In this document: positions 49,475 through 59,990 of the stretch, piece by piece | How positions within the stretch are numbered: position 1 is the first letter of the stretch | Layout of the letters: every line of letters begins with the position of its first letter | From: Camillea tinctor | Lineage: Eukaryota; Ascomycota; Sordariomycetes; Xylariales; Xylariaceae | Direction: 5' to 3' | DNA length: 64,000 nucleotides | Assembly: GCA_022578605.1 (NCBI GenBank) | Contig: MU394117.1 | Location: 171,154 to 235,153 of the forward strand | The notes under the pieces: generated by a model | Database searches by the model: none | What the model saw: only the letters and a program-made list of their open reading frames with translations | Told to the model about the DNA's origin: nothing | Position numbers and translations under genes: made by a program

Positions 49475-49741
49475 CCGTATCGATTCAAGAAAGTGAAGTT
49501 TTGGCCCCCCGCTTTTTATCCCTGCAACCAGTCTTTTTATGTAGATCAACCAAAGATAGGTATTTTTTTCGATTTTTTTATTGGAGAGTAACAGAGAATT
49601 AGGATTACCTGTGCAAACCTTGACTTTTGGTTGGCTCCACCACATTTACTTGTTGCTTATTCCTGGTTGATCTACGTAGAAAGTCTGGTTCCAGGGATTA
49701 AAAGCGGGGGGCCAAAACTTCACTTTCCTGAATCGATACGG
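49475..49741. mobile_element. 267-bp MITE with 78-bp terminal inverted repeats
   Basis: The arms 49475-49552 and 49664-49741 are reverse complements at 72 of 78 positions by direct comparison, around a 111-bp centre. Both ends begin CCGTATCGATTCA and abut TA (49473-49474 and 49742-49743), so the insertion probably duplicated TA as Tc1/mariner-class elements do. There is no coding capacity. Unlike the AT-only block 150 bp to its left, it keeps normal base composition. The arms would form a long RNA or DNA hairpin if transcribed or extruded. No second copy is visible in this window, so the family assignment rests on the ends alone. Confidence 0.85.
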
Positions 49742-50589
49742 TAGTTAAGTATGAAAGCTTGAATTTTGCTGTAGCCATCTGGTGGTAGAAGCTCATAACT
49801 GGAAGCGGGCTTCGTCGATCCGATCAATTGAGTTTGCAGGTGGGTCCCCACTTGGATATGTAGTATCCGATGGATCCACTACTAGGTACATAGTACCTAC
49901 ATCTGTAGGTAGTTAAGTAGCTTCAAATGGTACTTAGGTACTTGGGTACTTACCCCAGAAGATATGGATTAAAGTTTACTCGCTCCCGTAAGATAGTGTG
50001 TTGACAGTTGACCGTGACATGTACCTAGTGGACCGTGCATTACGTACTGGATTAGAGGCGGGACATACGGAGTAGCAGCATAGTTCCTGACAGCTGACTA
50101 ACACTTATTTGACAGGACTAGCCAGGTGAGACATGCCATGTAGGTTACCGGGTTGCCCGGTCAGAGTTGTTGACTTTTGACATCACCCCCAACCTCCTCT
50201 AATCGATACGAGCCCAGCCACGAATTTCCCACTATCCACTCTGCAGCCCATAGAAACCACGCAACAACCAAGTTGCAGAACTACACAAACTTCCCTTTCT
50301 GTTTTCATTTCTGACCATCTCTCAACTCCGTCACCATTACCTACCATGCACTTTTCCCACGTGCATGAGTAAACAAGTCAATCAACGCAATCGTATTGAA
50401 TGCCAACGTGCTTTGCACAGATTGTTCGGTACATTCGAGTCGAACTGATAGCACGTCTCACTTCTCGACTTGGCTGGTTTCTCCAGCGGAATACCAGCCG
50501 AGGTCTCTAACTATCACTCCTAGAGTCAAGGCATTCCATCTTCCCGCCACATCTCATCTTGTCTCGACTTATCTCGACACTTATCCATC
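49742..50589. promoter_or_regulatory. Upstream region of the GC-rich membrane-protein gene
   Basis: 848 bp between the MITE and the next start codon. The distal half repeats TAGGTAC/TACCTA elements at about 49880-49950. The last 350 bp are C/T-rich with CCAC and CATCTC pieces, consistent with a promoter plus 5' leader. No clear TATA box. Confidence 0.35.
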
Positions 50590-51978
50590 ATGGCTCCTCT
50601 ACTTCCGACTATAGCTGCCCAGGCCCGCAGCATCTTCTCCAGCTCCGGCCAGATCGCCGCCCGCTCTGCCTCCACTACACTATCGAAGCTCGGTCCGCTA
50701 GCCGCACGATCGGTCCTGGTAGGCCGTGCCGACAGCAGCGACAACAGCGATACCGAGAATCAGATTGATCCGTCCAAGGGCGCCATCAAGCCTCAGGACA
50801 TCAACAACAAATTTGTGTTTGTGCTGTTCGGCTTGCTCGGCGCGGCGCTCGTGTGCGGCGGCATCTGGTTCTTCTTCTGGGCCAAGAATGGCGGTTTCCA
50901 CTTCAAAGAGGACGACTGGGATGACTACAAATCGACGGTGCTGCGGCGTAAAGGACCCAACGGCACTATCCTGTCGGGCGCCACGCCGAGCACCCAACTC
51001 GGCGGCGGTAGCGTCTACAAGGACGTCGACGACGGGCAGACCGAGTACACGGGCGGCCTGACGCAGGTAACGCGCGACACGGGCGACACAGGCAGCACGC
51101 TGACCGGCATCACGGGAGGCGTATCCGACTTCATGGGCCGGGAGCGGCGGCGGCAGAAGCGCGAGAAGAAGGAGCGCGAGCGGGAGAAGCGCAAGGACCG
51201 CAAGAACCGGTCCAAGAGCCGGCGGCGCGTGGGCGAGGACGGTGCCCTCGTCGACGAGGAGGCCGAGGCCCAGGCCCAGGAGCAGCTGCGCGCCTACCGC
51301 CACGAGAAGGCCGCCCGCGTCGGCGGCATCAACAAGGCCAGCGAGGGCAGCGAGTGGGACGGCTCCACCAACCCCTCCCACTCCACCGTCTCCAACGAGA
51401 AATCCGACCTCCTCGGCCACCAGCAGGACACCCCCACCGTCGTCAGCTCATCCACCACGTCCGACCAGCAACCGCCGCCCTCGTCCCGCAAGGCCGGCGG
51501 CATTCGCAAGGTGTACAGCGCCGCGGACCGCACCGCGAACCGGGAGAACGAGCGGATGCGCTCGGAAGCGCGGCGCATGGCACGAGCCGAGCGGGCCGAG
51601 CGCGCGAGCAACAGCAAGAACGCCTCTTCCTCCGGTGGCGTGCACCGCGACTTTAGCTTCCAGCGCACGACGGGCACGATCGAGGAGGAGAGCGGCAGCA
51701 GCGTGGTGAGCGCCAGCGTGGCCGCCTCGAGCAGCCACCACCAGCACCGCCAGAGCCGCCGCCAGAGCCGCAGCCAGAGCCGCCACCGCTACCTGCCCGC
51801 GCCCGCCGAGGAGGAGAGCGACGCCGGCACGGGCGACCTCGGCACTAAGTCGTACCACCATGTCATCCCCGGCCTGTCCTCGTCGGCGGGTGGCGGCGAC
51901 AGCAGCGTGGTGTCGAGCGATTACGCCGAGGAGAGGAGGAAGAAGCGCGGGGCGGGCAAATACCGGAGGGGTGAATGA
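50590..51978 (+). CDS. Single-pass membrane protein, GC-rich gene (462 aa)
   Basis: Single exon, ATG in a good context (CATCATGGCT), stop TGA at 51976-51978. Residues 1-47 are rich in Ala, Ser, Arg and Leu and contain no Asp or Glu, resembling a mitochondrial presequence. One strongly hydrophobic segment follows at about 75-97 (FVFVLFGLLGAALVCGGIWFFFW). After a short conserved-looking stretch, a highly basic Arg/Lys/Glu helix lies at about 180-212. The C-terminal half is charged low complexity with Ser- and His-rich runs. The gene is visibly richer in G+C than everything around it, especially in third positions. It is probably a fungal conserved-hypothetical membrane protein; mitochondrial or endomembrane location is inference. 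No enzyme motif is seen. Confidence 0.8.
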   Translation: MAPLLPTIAAQARSIFSSSGQIAARSASTTLSKLGPLAARSVLVGRADSSDNSDTENQIDPSKGAIKPQDINNKFVFVLFGLLGAALVCGGIWFFFWAKNGGFHFKEDDWDDYKSTVLRRKGPNGTILSGATPSTQLGGGSVYKDVDDGQTEYTGGLTQVTRDTGDTGSTLTGITGGVSDFMGRERRRQKREKKEREREKRKDRKNRSKSRRRVGEDGALVDEEAEAQAQEQLRAYRHEKAARVGGINKASEGSEWDGSTNPSHSTVSNEKSDLLGHQQDTPTVVSSSTTSDQQPPPSSRKAGGIRKVYSAADRTANRENERMRSEARRMARAERAERASNSKNASSSGGVHRDFSFQRTTGTIEEESGSSVVSASVAASSSHHQHRQSRRQSRSQSRHRYLPAPAEEESDAGTGDLGTKSYHHVIPGLSSSAGGGDSSVVSSDYAEERRKKRGAGKYRRGE

Positions 51979-53112
51979 GTGGAGTGGAGCACAAAGCAGG
52001 AGGGGGGTGTTAAGATGAAGATGGCTGTCGTTTCTTTTTTGTCGTTTAATTATTATGATGTTTTCCCTTTTCTCTTACCAGCTGAGACTTCGTTCTGTCG
52101 AATTCGTGAGGTTCCTTTCTATCTGTTCGTTTATCATATTCGGTTTGTCCATATGGGGTAAAGGGGGAGGGGGAGGATGGTGAAATACGACGAAGCCTAA
52201 GAAAGAAACAAAAAAAAAAACAAATTCTATGTGATGAGAATACGAAAAGAAGACGAAAAGGGTATCCGGCACTTGTCATTTGTTACGTACGGGATATGAC
52301 TGCTGGCCAAGAAGAAAGAAATAGCAAGGAGGGGGGGAAGAGAAGAGTGATATCATACCAACTCAACTTTCTCCTTTTTCCCGCATGGGATCAACTGTTA
52401 TAAAAAAGACGAAAGCAAAATTCCGATGAAGAGATGAAATGAAACGAAGTTCGACAAGGCAGGGTGGGATATGATAGGGGGGCTAGGCAATATTCGGGTG
52501 CAATAAATTTCTCGTCTCTGTATGGTGGTCTGACGGCGTTCTCTCCTTATTTTGCTGCCCGGAAAGGGGATGATGACAATAAGGAGGGTCGGATAAATAG
52601 ATAGGAACCATCAATATACAAACTAAAAACGTTCACGATGAGGCTTCATATAGTCCGTACACTAGAGTTGACACGTTTATCTCGCATTGACAGAAAGACA
52701 AAACTGATACGTCCTTAGTCATGATCAAATAATATATGATTACTGGAATAGTAAGAGGCTACGTGGATGAGGCATGCTCTAGGCACACGTCACTAAAAAT
52801 CATAGGGGAAGAAACACACTTTAGGCTTGAGTTCAAAGAGTATCTCTGCTTTGGCGTCTAACTAAATAACTACCATATACTCAACGCAGTAAAGAAAAGC
52901 GAGAAAAAAAGAAAGCAGGAAGTGTTAAAACGTAATTCATACTCAGAGCATAGCATCAAAAAAAAAAAAAAAAAGGGGGGGGGGGGGGGGGGGGGGAAAA
53001 AAATTTAAAAATTGCGCATTTTTTTTGGGGCCCAAAAAAAAAAAAAAAAAAAAAAATTTTTAAAAAAAAACAAAAAGAAATGGGTGGGTATATTANNNNN
53101 NNNNNTCCTCCG

Positions 53113-53163
<51 letters not shown>

Positions 53164-53779
53164 CCCCCCCCCCCCCCCCCCCCGCCCCCCCAATAAATGG
53201 TAACCATTGCGCCTTTTCTTTGCTGCGCGAAACATTCACAAACTAACACACTTGTTTCAAAAAACCAAGAAGTCAGAGATGGGTAGATGAATCATATTTG
53301 CATGGCTGAAGAAAACGTCCGTCGTAAAATCGTTAGTCTGCATTCACCTCTGCCTTTCCCTTTCCCCTTTAATTCATTCTGGTCGTTTTGTAACGATAAA
53401 AAAAATCCTACTTGCACTACCTCACTCCCTTCCTTGTAAATGAGGTTCCAGTGTATATAGCCTGTGTTCTCGCACCGTTTACTTATTGCTACGATCCACA
53501 ATAGGCTGCGGCTGTCACCTAGACTCCTGAAACACATAAGTGTCATTGATAGGGGAGAGTGGCAGTACGTTTGGAGCAAACGTGATATGTGTAGGGTCCT
53601 GGCCATGACAGCAATCATATGGAGGATCACATTTAGCTTTAGATAGATAGCTGGTGATGTGGGAGATAGGAACTCCTGGTAACGTAATAAGATAGCTGTT
53701 CCGTCGTTGGCAGCCTCAAATTGCCCGTAGGCGCAAAGGAACGTAATGGCTCATATTGCAGTCTCGGGCTGGTCATGCC
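51979..53779. other. Intergenic region containing an assembly gap
   Basis: Left part: probable 3' UTR of the membrane-protein gene, A-rich with no gene. Centre: homopolymer runs and N bases (listed separately). Right part: the 3' flank of the minus-strand DUF6590 gene. The minus-strand frame at 53292-53630 has no protein-like features. Confidence 0.55.
52958..53191. other. Assembly gap (10 N) between long homopolymers
   Basis: A run (52958-52974), G run (52975-52996), mixed A/T runs, then N at 53096-53105, then a C run from 53114 to 53191 broken only by single G. Such adjoining A, G and C homopolymers point to low-quality contig ends. The true sequence and length here are unknown, and frames crossing it (poly-Gly or poly-Pro) are artefacts. 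Confidence 0.9.
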
Positions 53780-55564
53780 TTATCCTCGAGCCTTTTTCGA
53801 AGACCTATGCATCTTCTTGTCCCAGCATTCGTTGACTGCGTCCTGGACAATATCAAAATGCGACCGAACGATTGAGCCAATGAAGTAAACTTTCACATTA
53901 TGCTCGATCGTAACTAACTTGGAATAGTTGACTCGAGATTCTTTGGCGAGTTTTTCGCCTTCGGCATATAGATTGAGAGCGACTGGAGGAAAGCCAAGAT
54001 TTGGCTCGCCTTTCAGCAGTTTTGGTTTATACTTCGCTGAGTATATGATACCGTGCTTGTCAGCTTTGACACCTTTTTTCCCACACCCCCTCCGGTCGTA
54101 GGTCAAGATCGGCCTGAACAGTCAATATATTGTACATACCACAGGTTAGAAGGCAAACTTACACACAAGTACTATGGTGGCTCTCGTCTGTAGTTACAAT
54201 GATGAATCTGCGAAAACCGACGTGGAATAGCTTACCAGCGCCATCTCTTTGCTGCTTAATGTCGGAGATCGGGTCGTCGCCAGCAACTTGGCCAAGAGGT
54301 TCTGACCATAGAATTTTGAAGACCTATTTGTAAATGTTGAGCAGAGTAAAGTGAAAGTGCAAGATGCTTTGCTTCATGCTACTTACTTCTCCAGGTTGAA
54401 ACTTTGCCGAATGTTCCACTCTGAACCCTACTTAGGTTTAGTATAATATTATAGATAAATAGAGAAAATACCTACTGCTGTCCATTATTTCTTCATACCC
54501 GTCAGTTCCTTGTATGTGATTGGAATACATCGAGGGTGGCGGAATGAGAGGTCCCGGGGCAGGCGTGTTCCGAGGGGTTGCGTCGTCCTCCACCACGGTG
54601 TATGGGTCTCCTTCCAGGTTAGCAGATCCGAAAGCGCTGAGTGATAGGAACGGACATACTATTCTCGTATGCACTAGAGTCTATCGAATTGGACCATGCC
54701 GTTGAAGGACTGGCGTACGCTGGTGAAGGATAGGATGATTCGCCGGGATTGTTTTGCCCGTAATAAGTTTCCTTACTTATTCGCATAGCTTCTAGCACCG
54801 CCGGATCTTCTGCATCATGGTCGTTGTCCTGGGTATGATAAGAAGTCGGGCTGGTCATGTTTGCTGCAGCAGCACGGCCGTCCTCGGATTGGTAGTTCGA
54901 CGCGGGGTCTGTGGTGGTAAGTCTCTGGACCTAGTCGGCGACCTGGAATTAAATCTCACATTGAGAATATGCTTGCATATTATACGAGCCTGTCTGCATC
55001 ATATTGGGGCTCTGGTACGACGTGTTGCCACGGAGCATTCGACCGTAAGCATCTACTTGTTCTACTTTTTCCTTTCCCTTTTCCTTGCGCGAGCGATGAT
55101 GGCCGTGCCGGGTAGCATCATGTGTGTAACTAGGTGAGGTAGAAAGGCCAAAGGCTATCGTAACAGTATGTGAGTAGGGTAATCAGAAAGAAGAGGGTGT
55201 TCCTCACCTGAAGGTCCGGAGGAAGTAGCATGTTGAGTCTGATATTCACCGTGCTGGTCCTGGGTGTAGGCGCCATGGTTGACGTTGAGGCCACTAACAC
55301 CCTCTGTTAACTGGTCAATGGTACTAATAGCATGATCGGAACGAGGAATGGATTGATCATTATGAACCGGCTGATCCGGACCGGCGAATTCGTATATTAT
55401 ATTGCCTACGAGTAGATGTTCAATACGGGGCCGGAAGGAGATTGGAATGTCGGAGACGTACCATGCCGATCTACTCCCTCGGCATACCACTGTTGATACT
55501 GTTCCGACCACTTATAGTCGCTCCAGGAGCCAGAAGGCTGTGATTCGTTCCTGGGCATGTGCAT
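53780..55564 (-). CDS. DUF6590-domain protein (8 exons, 471 aa)
   Basis: Reconstructed from splice signals. Exons: 55564-55462, 55405-55208, 55154-54960, 54908-54660, 54610-54476, 54427-54387, 54323-54163 and 54113-53780. The seven introns are 48-63 nt. All exon phases agree, giving 1416 nt to TAA. The N-terminus has the Trp/Tyr-rich WSDYKWSEQYQQWY type of segment seen in this family. Residues ~35-290 are low complexity (Ser, Gln, Asn, Tyr, Pro). The DUF6590 domain spans about 294-455: RFRVEHSAKFQPGEVFKILW, then GAGKLFHVGFRRFIIV, GCGKKGVKADKHGIIY, and RVNYSKLVTIEHNVKVYFIG. Its biochemical role is unknown; the domain is common and often expanded in filamentous fungi. Two in-frame ATGs, 55564 and 55558, compete for the start. 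The acceptors ending at 54611 (AAG) and 55155 (ATAG) are the least certain. Confidence 0.85.
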
Positions 55565-56060
55565 TGTAACATCTTGCAGCCTAGGGCTCGCATTGGGAAC
55601 TGGGACGGGGCAGGCGGATGCAGTTCAAGGCCATAGACAAGGGCAGCTTTCACAAGAAACCCGTGGAGACCAACCGACGCTGTAGCTAGGCCCTTAAATC
55701 AGCGATGCGGCTCTGTCGACAGCACACCCTTCCAGCTTTCCCCAACGTGTGAGATAGCACTCTGACCAAAAAGGACACGATCGGGAGTGGTCCAGTCGGC
55801 TGCACACTACGACAAGGCGTGGGAGGCGTCCGCGGAGAACATCAATCTTATCTAACTTGATAGTCTAGAGTAGTACGTGATGCCTCGTGATGTAACCGGC
55901 GAGAGGTTATTGGCCTGATAGATTGGCGGCAAAAGAGGGTTGCAGTTGGTTTCGCAAGGTTCATATAAGAAAGACGGGGTGAGAAGAGGAGGAGACGACT
56001 GGCCAGGGATTATAGACAAGCTTGAAGAGGCAAGTCGAGGGTTCGAGGGAGGACAACGTC

Positions 56061-56130
56061 AATGTGTGTGTATGTATGTATGTGTGAGTGTATATAGGTG
56101 TGTGTGCGCGCGTGTGTGTGTATCACCAAG
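56061..56130 (+). repeat. GT/TATG low-complexity tract
   Basis: Alternating purine-pyrimidine sequence: GTGTGT, TATG units and a GTGCGCGCGTG core. It is of the type able to adopt Z-DNA. Confidence 0.8.
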
Positions 56131-57076
56131 GCGGCTTACACAACAGATATATATGTATGTAGGCTAAACAACTAGTCGATAAGACTTTCTCTCCCCTCGC
56201 CTCTGGACTAACAATGCAACGGTGAAAGGGCTAGCGACTTGTGGTAGCCGTTGCAGACACACTGATACATAGCCCCCCTCGCAGACGGGAATCATGGAAG
56301 AGGCCGTTATGATGAATTGGAAGGGGGGGAGGAACGGGAGAGGAACGGGTGCGTTCTTATCAAGAATTTCCCAATCCTTGGACTCACTCCCCTCGGTTAG
56401 CCTTGTGGAGGTTTGGTCAGGGATGTTACAAACTGAACAGAGGCACGGCGGAGGAGAGAGAGAGAGGAAGCAAGAGGGAGATTCAAAGGCGGAGGCGTTG
56501 TGTGCTGCAACCCGACCAAACGGAATAGCAGATGGAGCACAAAGTCATCAGCAGACTTGCGATGACCAGCCGCAAATGGAATAGCCAGTGGTGATATTCC
56601 CCATCATCTTGGCGAGTCCGGGACCAAACCCCCCTGCACTTCCTGGCGTGAGGTAGGGGGGAGTATGCAGAAGGGTGGAGCGGACAGGGAGAGCTCTGTT
56701 AACAGATGAGGCTCTTTTGTAAGTACCATCTCATCTTGGGGTACGTGGGACAGTTTTGTAGGTGCATGATTGCTCAGTAATGATTCGGAGGCTTGCATGG
56801 TGTTGTGTTGTGTAAGACGGACGTGGGAAAAAAAATATGATGTGACTGGGTTTTTATTTGGTGCAAGAATCCATACATGTAAGAAAGGGGAGGCATGTAA
56901 GAGGGAGAGGCATGTAAGAGGGATGGGAGAAAGTAAGCTGGAGGGTTTTTTTATTTTCTTTTAACGGATAGGGTCTATAGGTTTAGATAGAGATAGATGG
57001 ATAGGTGAATAGATAACCATAGGTTATGTAGATCCATTAGCCATAAGCTTAAACGAGAAATAAATAAAATAAACTT

Positions 57077-57098
57077 AGGTAACCTATGTAGGTTACCT
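57077..57098. repeat. Perfect 9-bp inverted repeat, 4-nt spacer
   Basis: AGGTAACCT, ATGT, AGGTTACCT. The same AGGTAACCTATG string also occurs near 49350-49361. Confidence 0.85.
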
Positions 57099-57524
57099 AG
57101 TAGTACAAGCTTACATGCCACTCTCAACTATGTACGTACGTATAAGGTAAATCCATATATCTAACCTACATACATGTACCTTACTCCATACATACATTTA
57201 TGGACATTGGAACATACCATACTCACACCATACTCATACCCTAACCCCCCTGTCCCCATGCTTTTTGGCCTACACTCCCTTCCTTTTCCTCTCCTTCTTC
57301 CCCCTCCCCCTCCCCTCCCCCCCTACCCCCCCGGACTCCCGCTGATGATTACCTAGCCCTAATCGAGCTTTCCCGTCTTACTATACGCTAATTTAGGTTG
57401 CATGGATGATTACCTATATACATAACCTACTTATTTACTGGTAACCTGCGTATTACTGACATACAATATACATACAATATATCCAGACATACGATTTGAT
57501 GGATACATGGTTTCATAACCATCT

Positions 57525-57558
57525 CTCTTTCTCTCCCTCTCCCTCTTTCTCTCTCCAC
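57525..57558 (+). promoter_or_regulatory. Pyrimidine tract upstream of the coiled-coil gene
   Basis: Dense CT-rich run (TCTCTCTTTCTCTCCCTC type) about 550 bp before the start codon. It is a usual feature of fungal promoters; the function is inferred. Confidence 0.4.
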
Positions 57559-58100
57559 CCCATTCTCTCATTCCCTTCTCAGGCTACGTACCTAACCTAG
57601 CCTGCCTACATACTTGCACTACATACCTTACCTACCCTGCAAGGTTACACCTTATACCTCTTGCTTCGCCTTACCTTAATTTACCAATCCGCTAAACCTG
57701 ATTAACCTAGTTACCTATACCTTCAACACTCCCTCACTTATACCACAATCAATTTCAAACCAATTTACCATCTGACCAACTTGTCAACTCACTTACCTAC
57801 CTCCTTACCTATCTGTTGACGTATCTGACACATTTGATATCCCGATTCTTTTTTTTCTTGTCCGACATGATCAACAATTGATATTTGCTTCTATTGCCCG
57901 TGATGTCACCTCAGCCCTGCCACATGTCTCAAGCTCTATGCAAATAGATGCAAAACACATCAAGGCGTCGTCGACATGTGATGTGATAAAACAAGTCGCC
58001 ACCTGTTGTTAGATGCCCTCAACATGACCTACAAAATGATCGTGAACTGTCCCAGTCCCACCAACCCGCCAATCCAACGCCTCGACGTCAAATCCCCGAC

Positions 58101-59990
58101 ATGGCTACCGGCAACACTAAAATGAGTTTTCTAGACTGGTCTGATTCGGACGATGATAACTCGTCAGTCTCGAATAACACCCATGTCGGCATCACTCGCC
58201 GTTCGCAATTCCCACCTTTTCTCCCAGCTATCGCATCATCTTCCAGCATTTCCAAGAGTCTTCCTCAACGATTAGCTGCTACTATTTCTGCTGCTGATTC
58301 CGCTCTTGCTCCCCGGAGCAAGTCAGCTCATCGCTTCCAACCCCATCCCAAATCCCACACGTCCTCCGTTCCCTCGAATCGCCCCCCTAACCGCCCCCCT
58401 GACTCCCTTGTATCATCCACTGGCCTTATACGCCCAAGCATACCCAAGTTTGATGACCACCCACGCCAAGACACCAATCACTCTGATACTGCCAGCACTG
58501 GAGAAGAGTCAAGCGTATATTACGACCTCCCCGCGCTTGAGGCTGACCAGGATGGCTCGGAATACGAGAGTGTGGACGACATCGATGAGGAAGATGTCGC
58601 AAGCCATGCGCTCCAGGGAGGGAGCCTGCAGCGACTAGCAGAAAAGTTCTCCAAACTCAGGAGCCGACGAACAGCATTGTGGGATGTATTCGAGGGTATC
58701 CGAGCAAAGCGCACGCAGGTTCAAGATTTGCGTCAGCAGAAAAACCAGGCTGACCGCGCCTTCATGATTGCTGTTCAGGCCATATTGCCAAGCCATCCAG
58801 GGTTGGACGATCTGTTCAAATCCATGCAAATTGCTCAACTTCGTTGTCAGGAGGCAGAGGAGTGCTTCGACGAGATGATAGATGAACTACAGTATGGAGA
58901 GGCCGAGTTGGAGGCCGAGGAAAGGAGGTTTTACACCGCTGCCGCAGGTTCACACAGCGTTGACTCGGATGACGAGTCAGACTCGGATGGTCATTCTACC
59001 ACTCAAGAGGACCTGTCGTTAAGGGGGATTACTGGGGATCGCCCTGAGGTCTCTCATCCCCTATTCGAAGAGCTTCGAGAAGCCTTCCAAGACCTCCAAC
59101 TAGCCCGGGAGCTCTTAGTGAATACTAGGATGAAGAGAAAAACTCTCCTTGCGAGAAAATCGCAATTTCTAACGGATGATAGCTTTCATCTCCTCCAGAG
59201 CTATGGTGATGTGGGGAAGAGAAGAGCTCTCCAGTTGAAGCAGTCTGAGTTCATGACCGAGGAAGATCTCGAGGAGCTTCAGCAATACGATCATCTAGAA
59301 CAGACAGCTCTTGCTGATATTGAGTTCTACGCAGAGAGAGTCCATGTATTAGAGGGGGAGTGTCGGGAAAAGGGCGTTGTACTCAAGACTACCTCGTTTC
59401 AGCTAGATACTACCTATAGGGACGAGATACATCTTGGTGCGGTGCCATTTTATAACGATGACTCCCAGGAATACCCAAAGACCTTGGCACATCCAGTTTT
59501 CCCTACGCTACTTTCGAATCCGACTCACTTGCTCGAAGCTTTCCCCCAGACAGCTAGGCAATCTTTGAGAATGGCCGTCTCTCTTCCCTGCAATGTGCCA
59601 TTGAGACAGAAACATATCGATGATGCGGCCCGCGAAGTGAATATCCACACACTTCTTCGCGATAGTGAAATGGAAGACAAGAGCGATTATATCAATCGCT
59701 GGCTGCTCCACAAGCTGCACTTGTCTGCTATGGAGGCTGAAGTTCTATGGTCAACTTTCCAAATTCGCCTCAACATTCTCAATGTCGACCGCTGGCAACG
59801 AGACGTTCTTCACTTCTGGTGGCGCGATCAAGCTGCTAACATACCATCAGTCCACTTTGCCGATACCCACACCGGTCACGGTTCAGCGTCTGTGAACCCG
59901 GAGACCGACAAGGGCCCTTCAAGGCACTACTCCGACTCTGGGCACTTCGACAACATACGACACTGGGATGTTGATAGAGCTTGGCCCTAA
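58101..59990 (+). CDS. Coiled-coil protein of unknown function (629 aa)
   Basis: Single exon, ATG at 58101 (context GACATGGCT); a second in-frame ATG at 58122 (MSFLDWSD) is an equally plausible start. Stop TAA at 59988-59990. Residues 1-150 are Ser/Pro/Asn-rich disorder beginning with an acidic DSDDDN patch. Long heptad-like helices lie at about 175-223 (LQRLAEKFSKLRSRRTALWD and onward), 250-278, 321-354 and 384-425. The C-terminal 120 residues are more globular, with many Trp (YINRWLLHKL, RWQRDVLHFWWRDQA). No signal peptide or membrane segment. The helix and composition pattern supports a real protein; I do not recognise a named family. A structural or scaffold role is possible inference. 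Confidence 0.8.
   Translation: MATGNTKMSFLDWSDSDDDNSSVSNNTHVGITRRSQFPPFLPAIASSSSISKSLPQRLAATISAADSALAPRSKSAHRFQPHPKSHTSSVPSNRPPNRPPDSLVSSTGLIRPSIPKFDDHPRQDTNHSDTASTGEESSVYYDLPALEADQDGSEYESVDDIDEEDVASHALQGGSLQRLAEKFSKLRSRRTALWDVFEGIRAKRTQVQDLRQQKNQADRAFMIAVQAILPSHPGLDDLFKSMQIAQLRCQEAEECFDEMIDELQYGEAELEAEERRFYTAAAGSHSVDSDDESDSDGHSTTQEDLSLRGITGDRPEVSHPLFEELREAFQDLQLARELLVNTRMKRKTLLARKSQFLTDDSFHLLQSYGDVGKRRALQLKQSEFMTEEDLEELQQYDHLEQTALADIEFYAERVHVLEGECREKGVVLKTTSFQLDTTYRDEIHLGAVPFYNDDSQEYPKTLAHPVFPTLLSNPTHLLEAFPQTARQSLRMAVSLPCNVPLRQKHIDDAAREVNIHTLLRDSEMEDKSDYINRWLLHKLHLSAMEAEVLWSTFQIRLNILNVDRWQRDVLHFWWRDQAANIPSVHFADTHTGHGSASVNPETDKGPSRHYSDSGHFDNIRHWDVDRAWP

Larger units (their letters stand above)
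55565..58100. other. Intergenic region between divergent DUF6590 and coiled-coil genes
   Basis: 2.5 kb shared upstream region of two divergently transcribed genes. It contains a GT/TATG-rich tract (56061-56130), a perfect short inverted repeat at 57077-57098, several ATAC/TACC repeats and a pyrimidine tract at 57525-57558. Open frames here (56294-56584 and 56604-56798) have no protein-like features. Confidence 0.5.

Noticed and set aside
53005..53249. Poly-glycine and poly-proline open frames
   Set aside because: They are translations of C/G homopolymers and N bases around the assembly gap.
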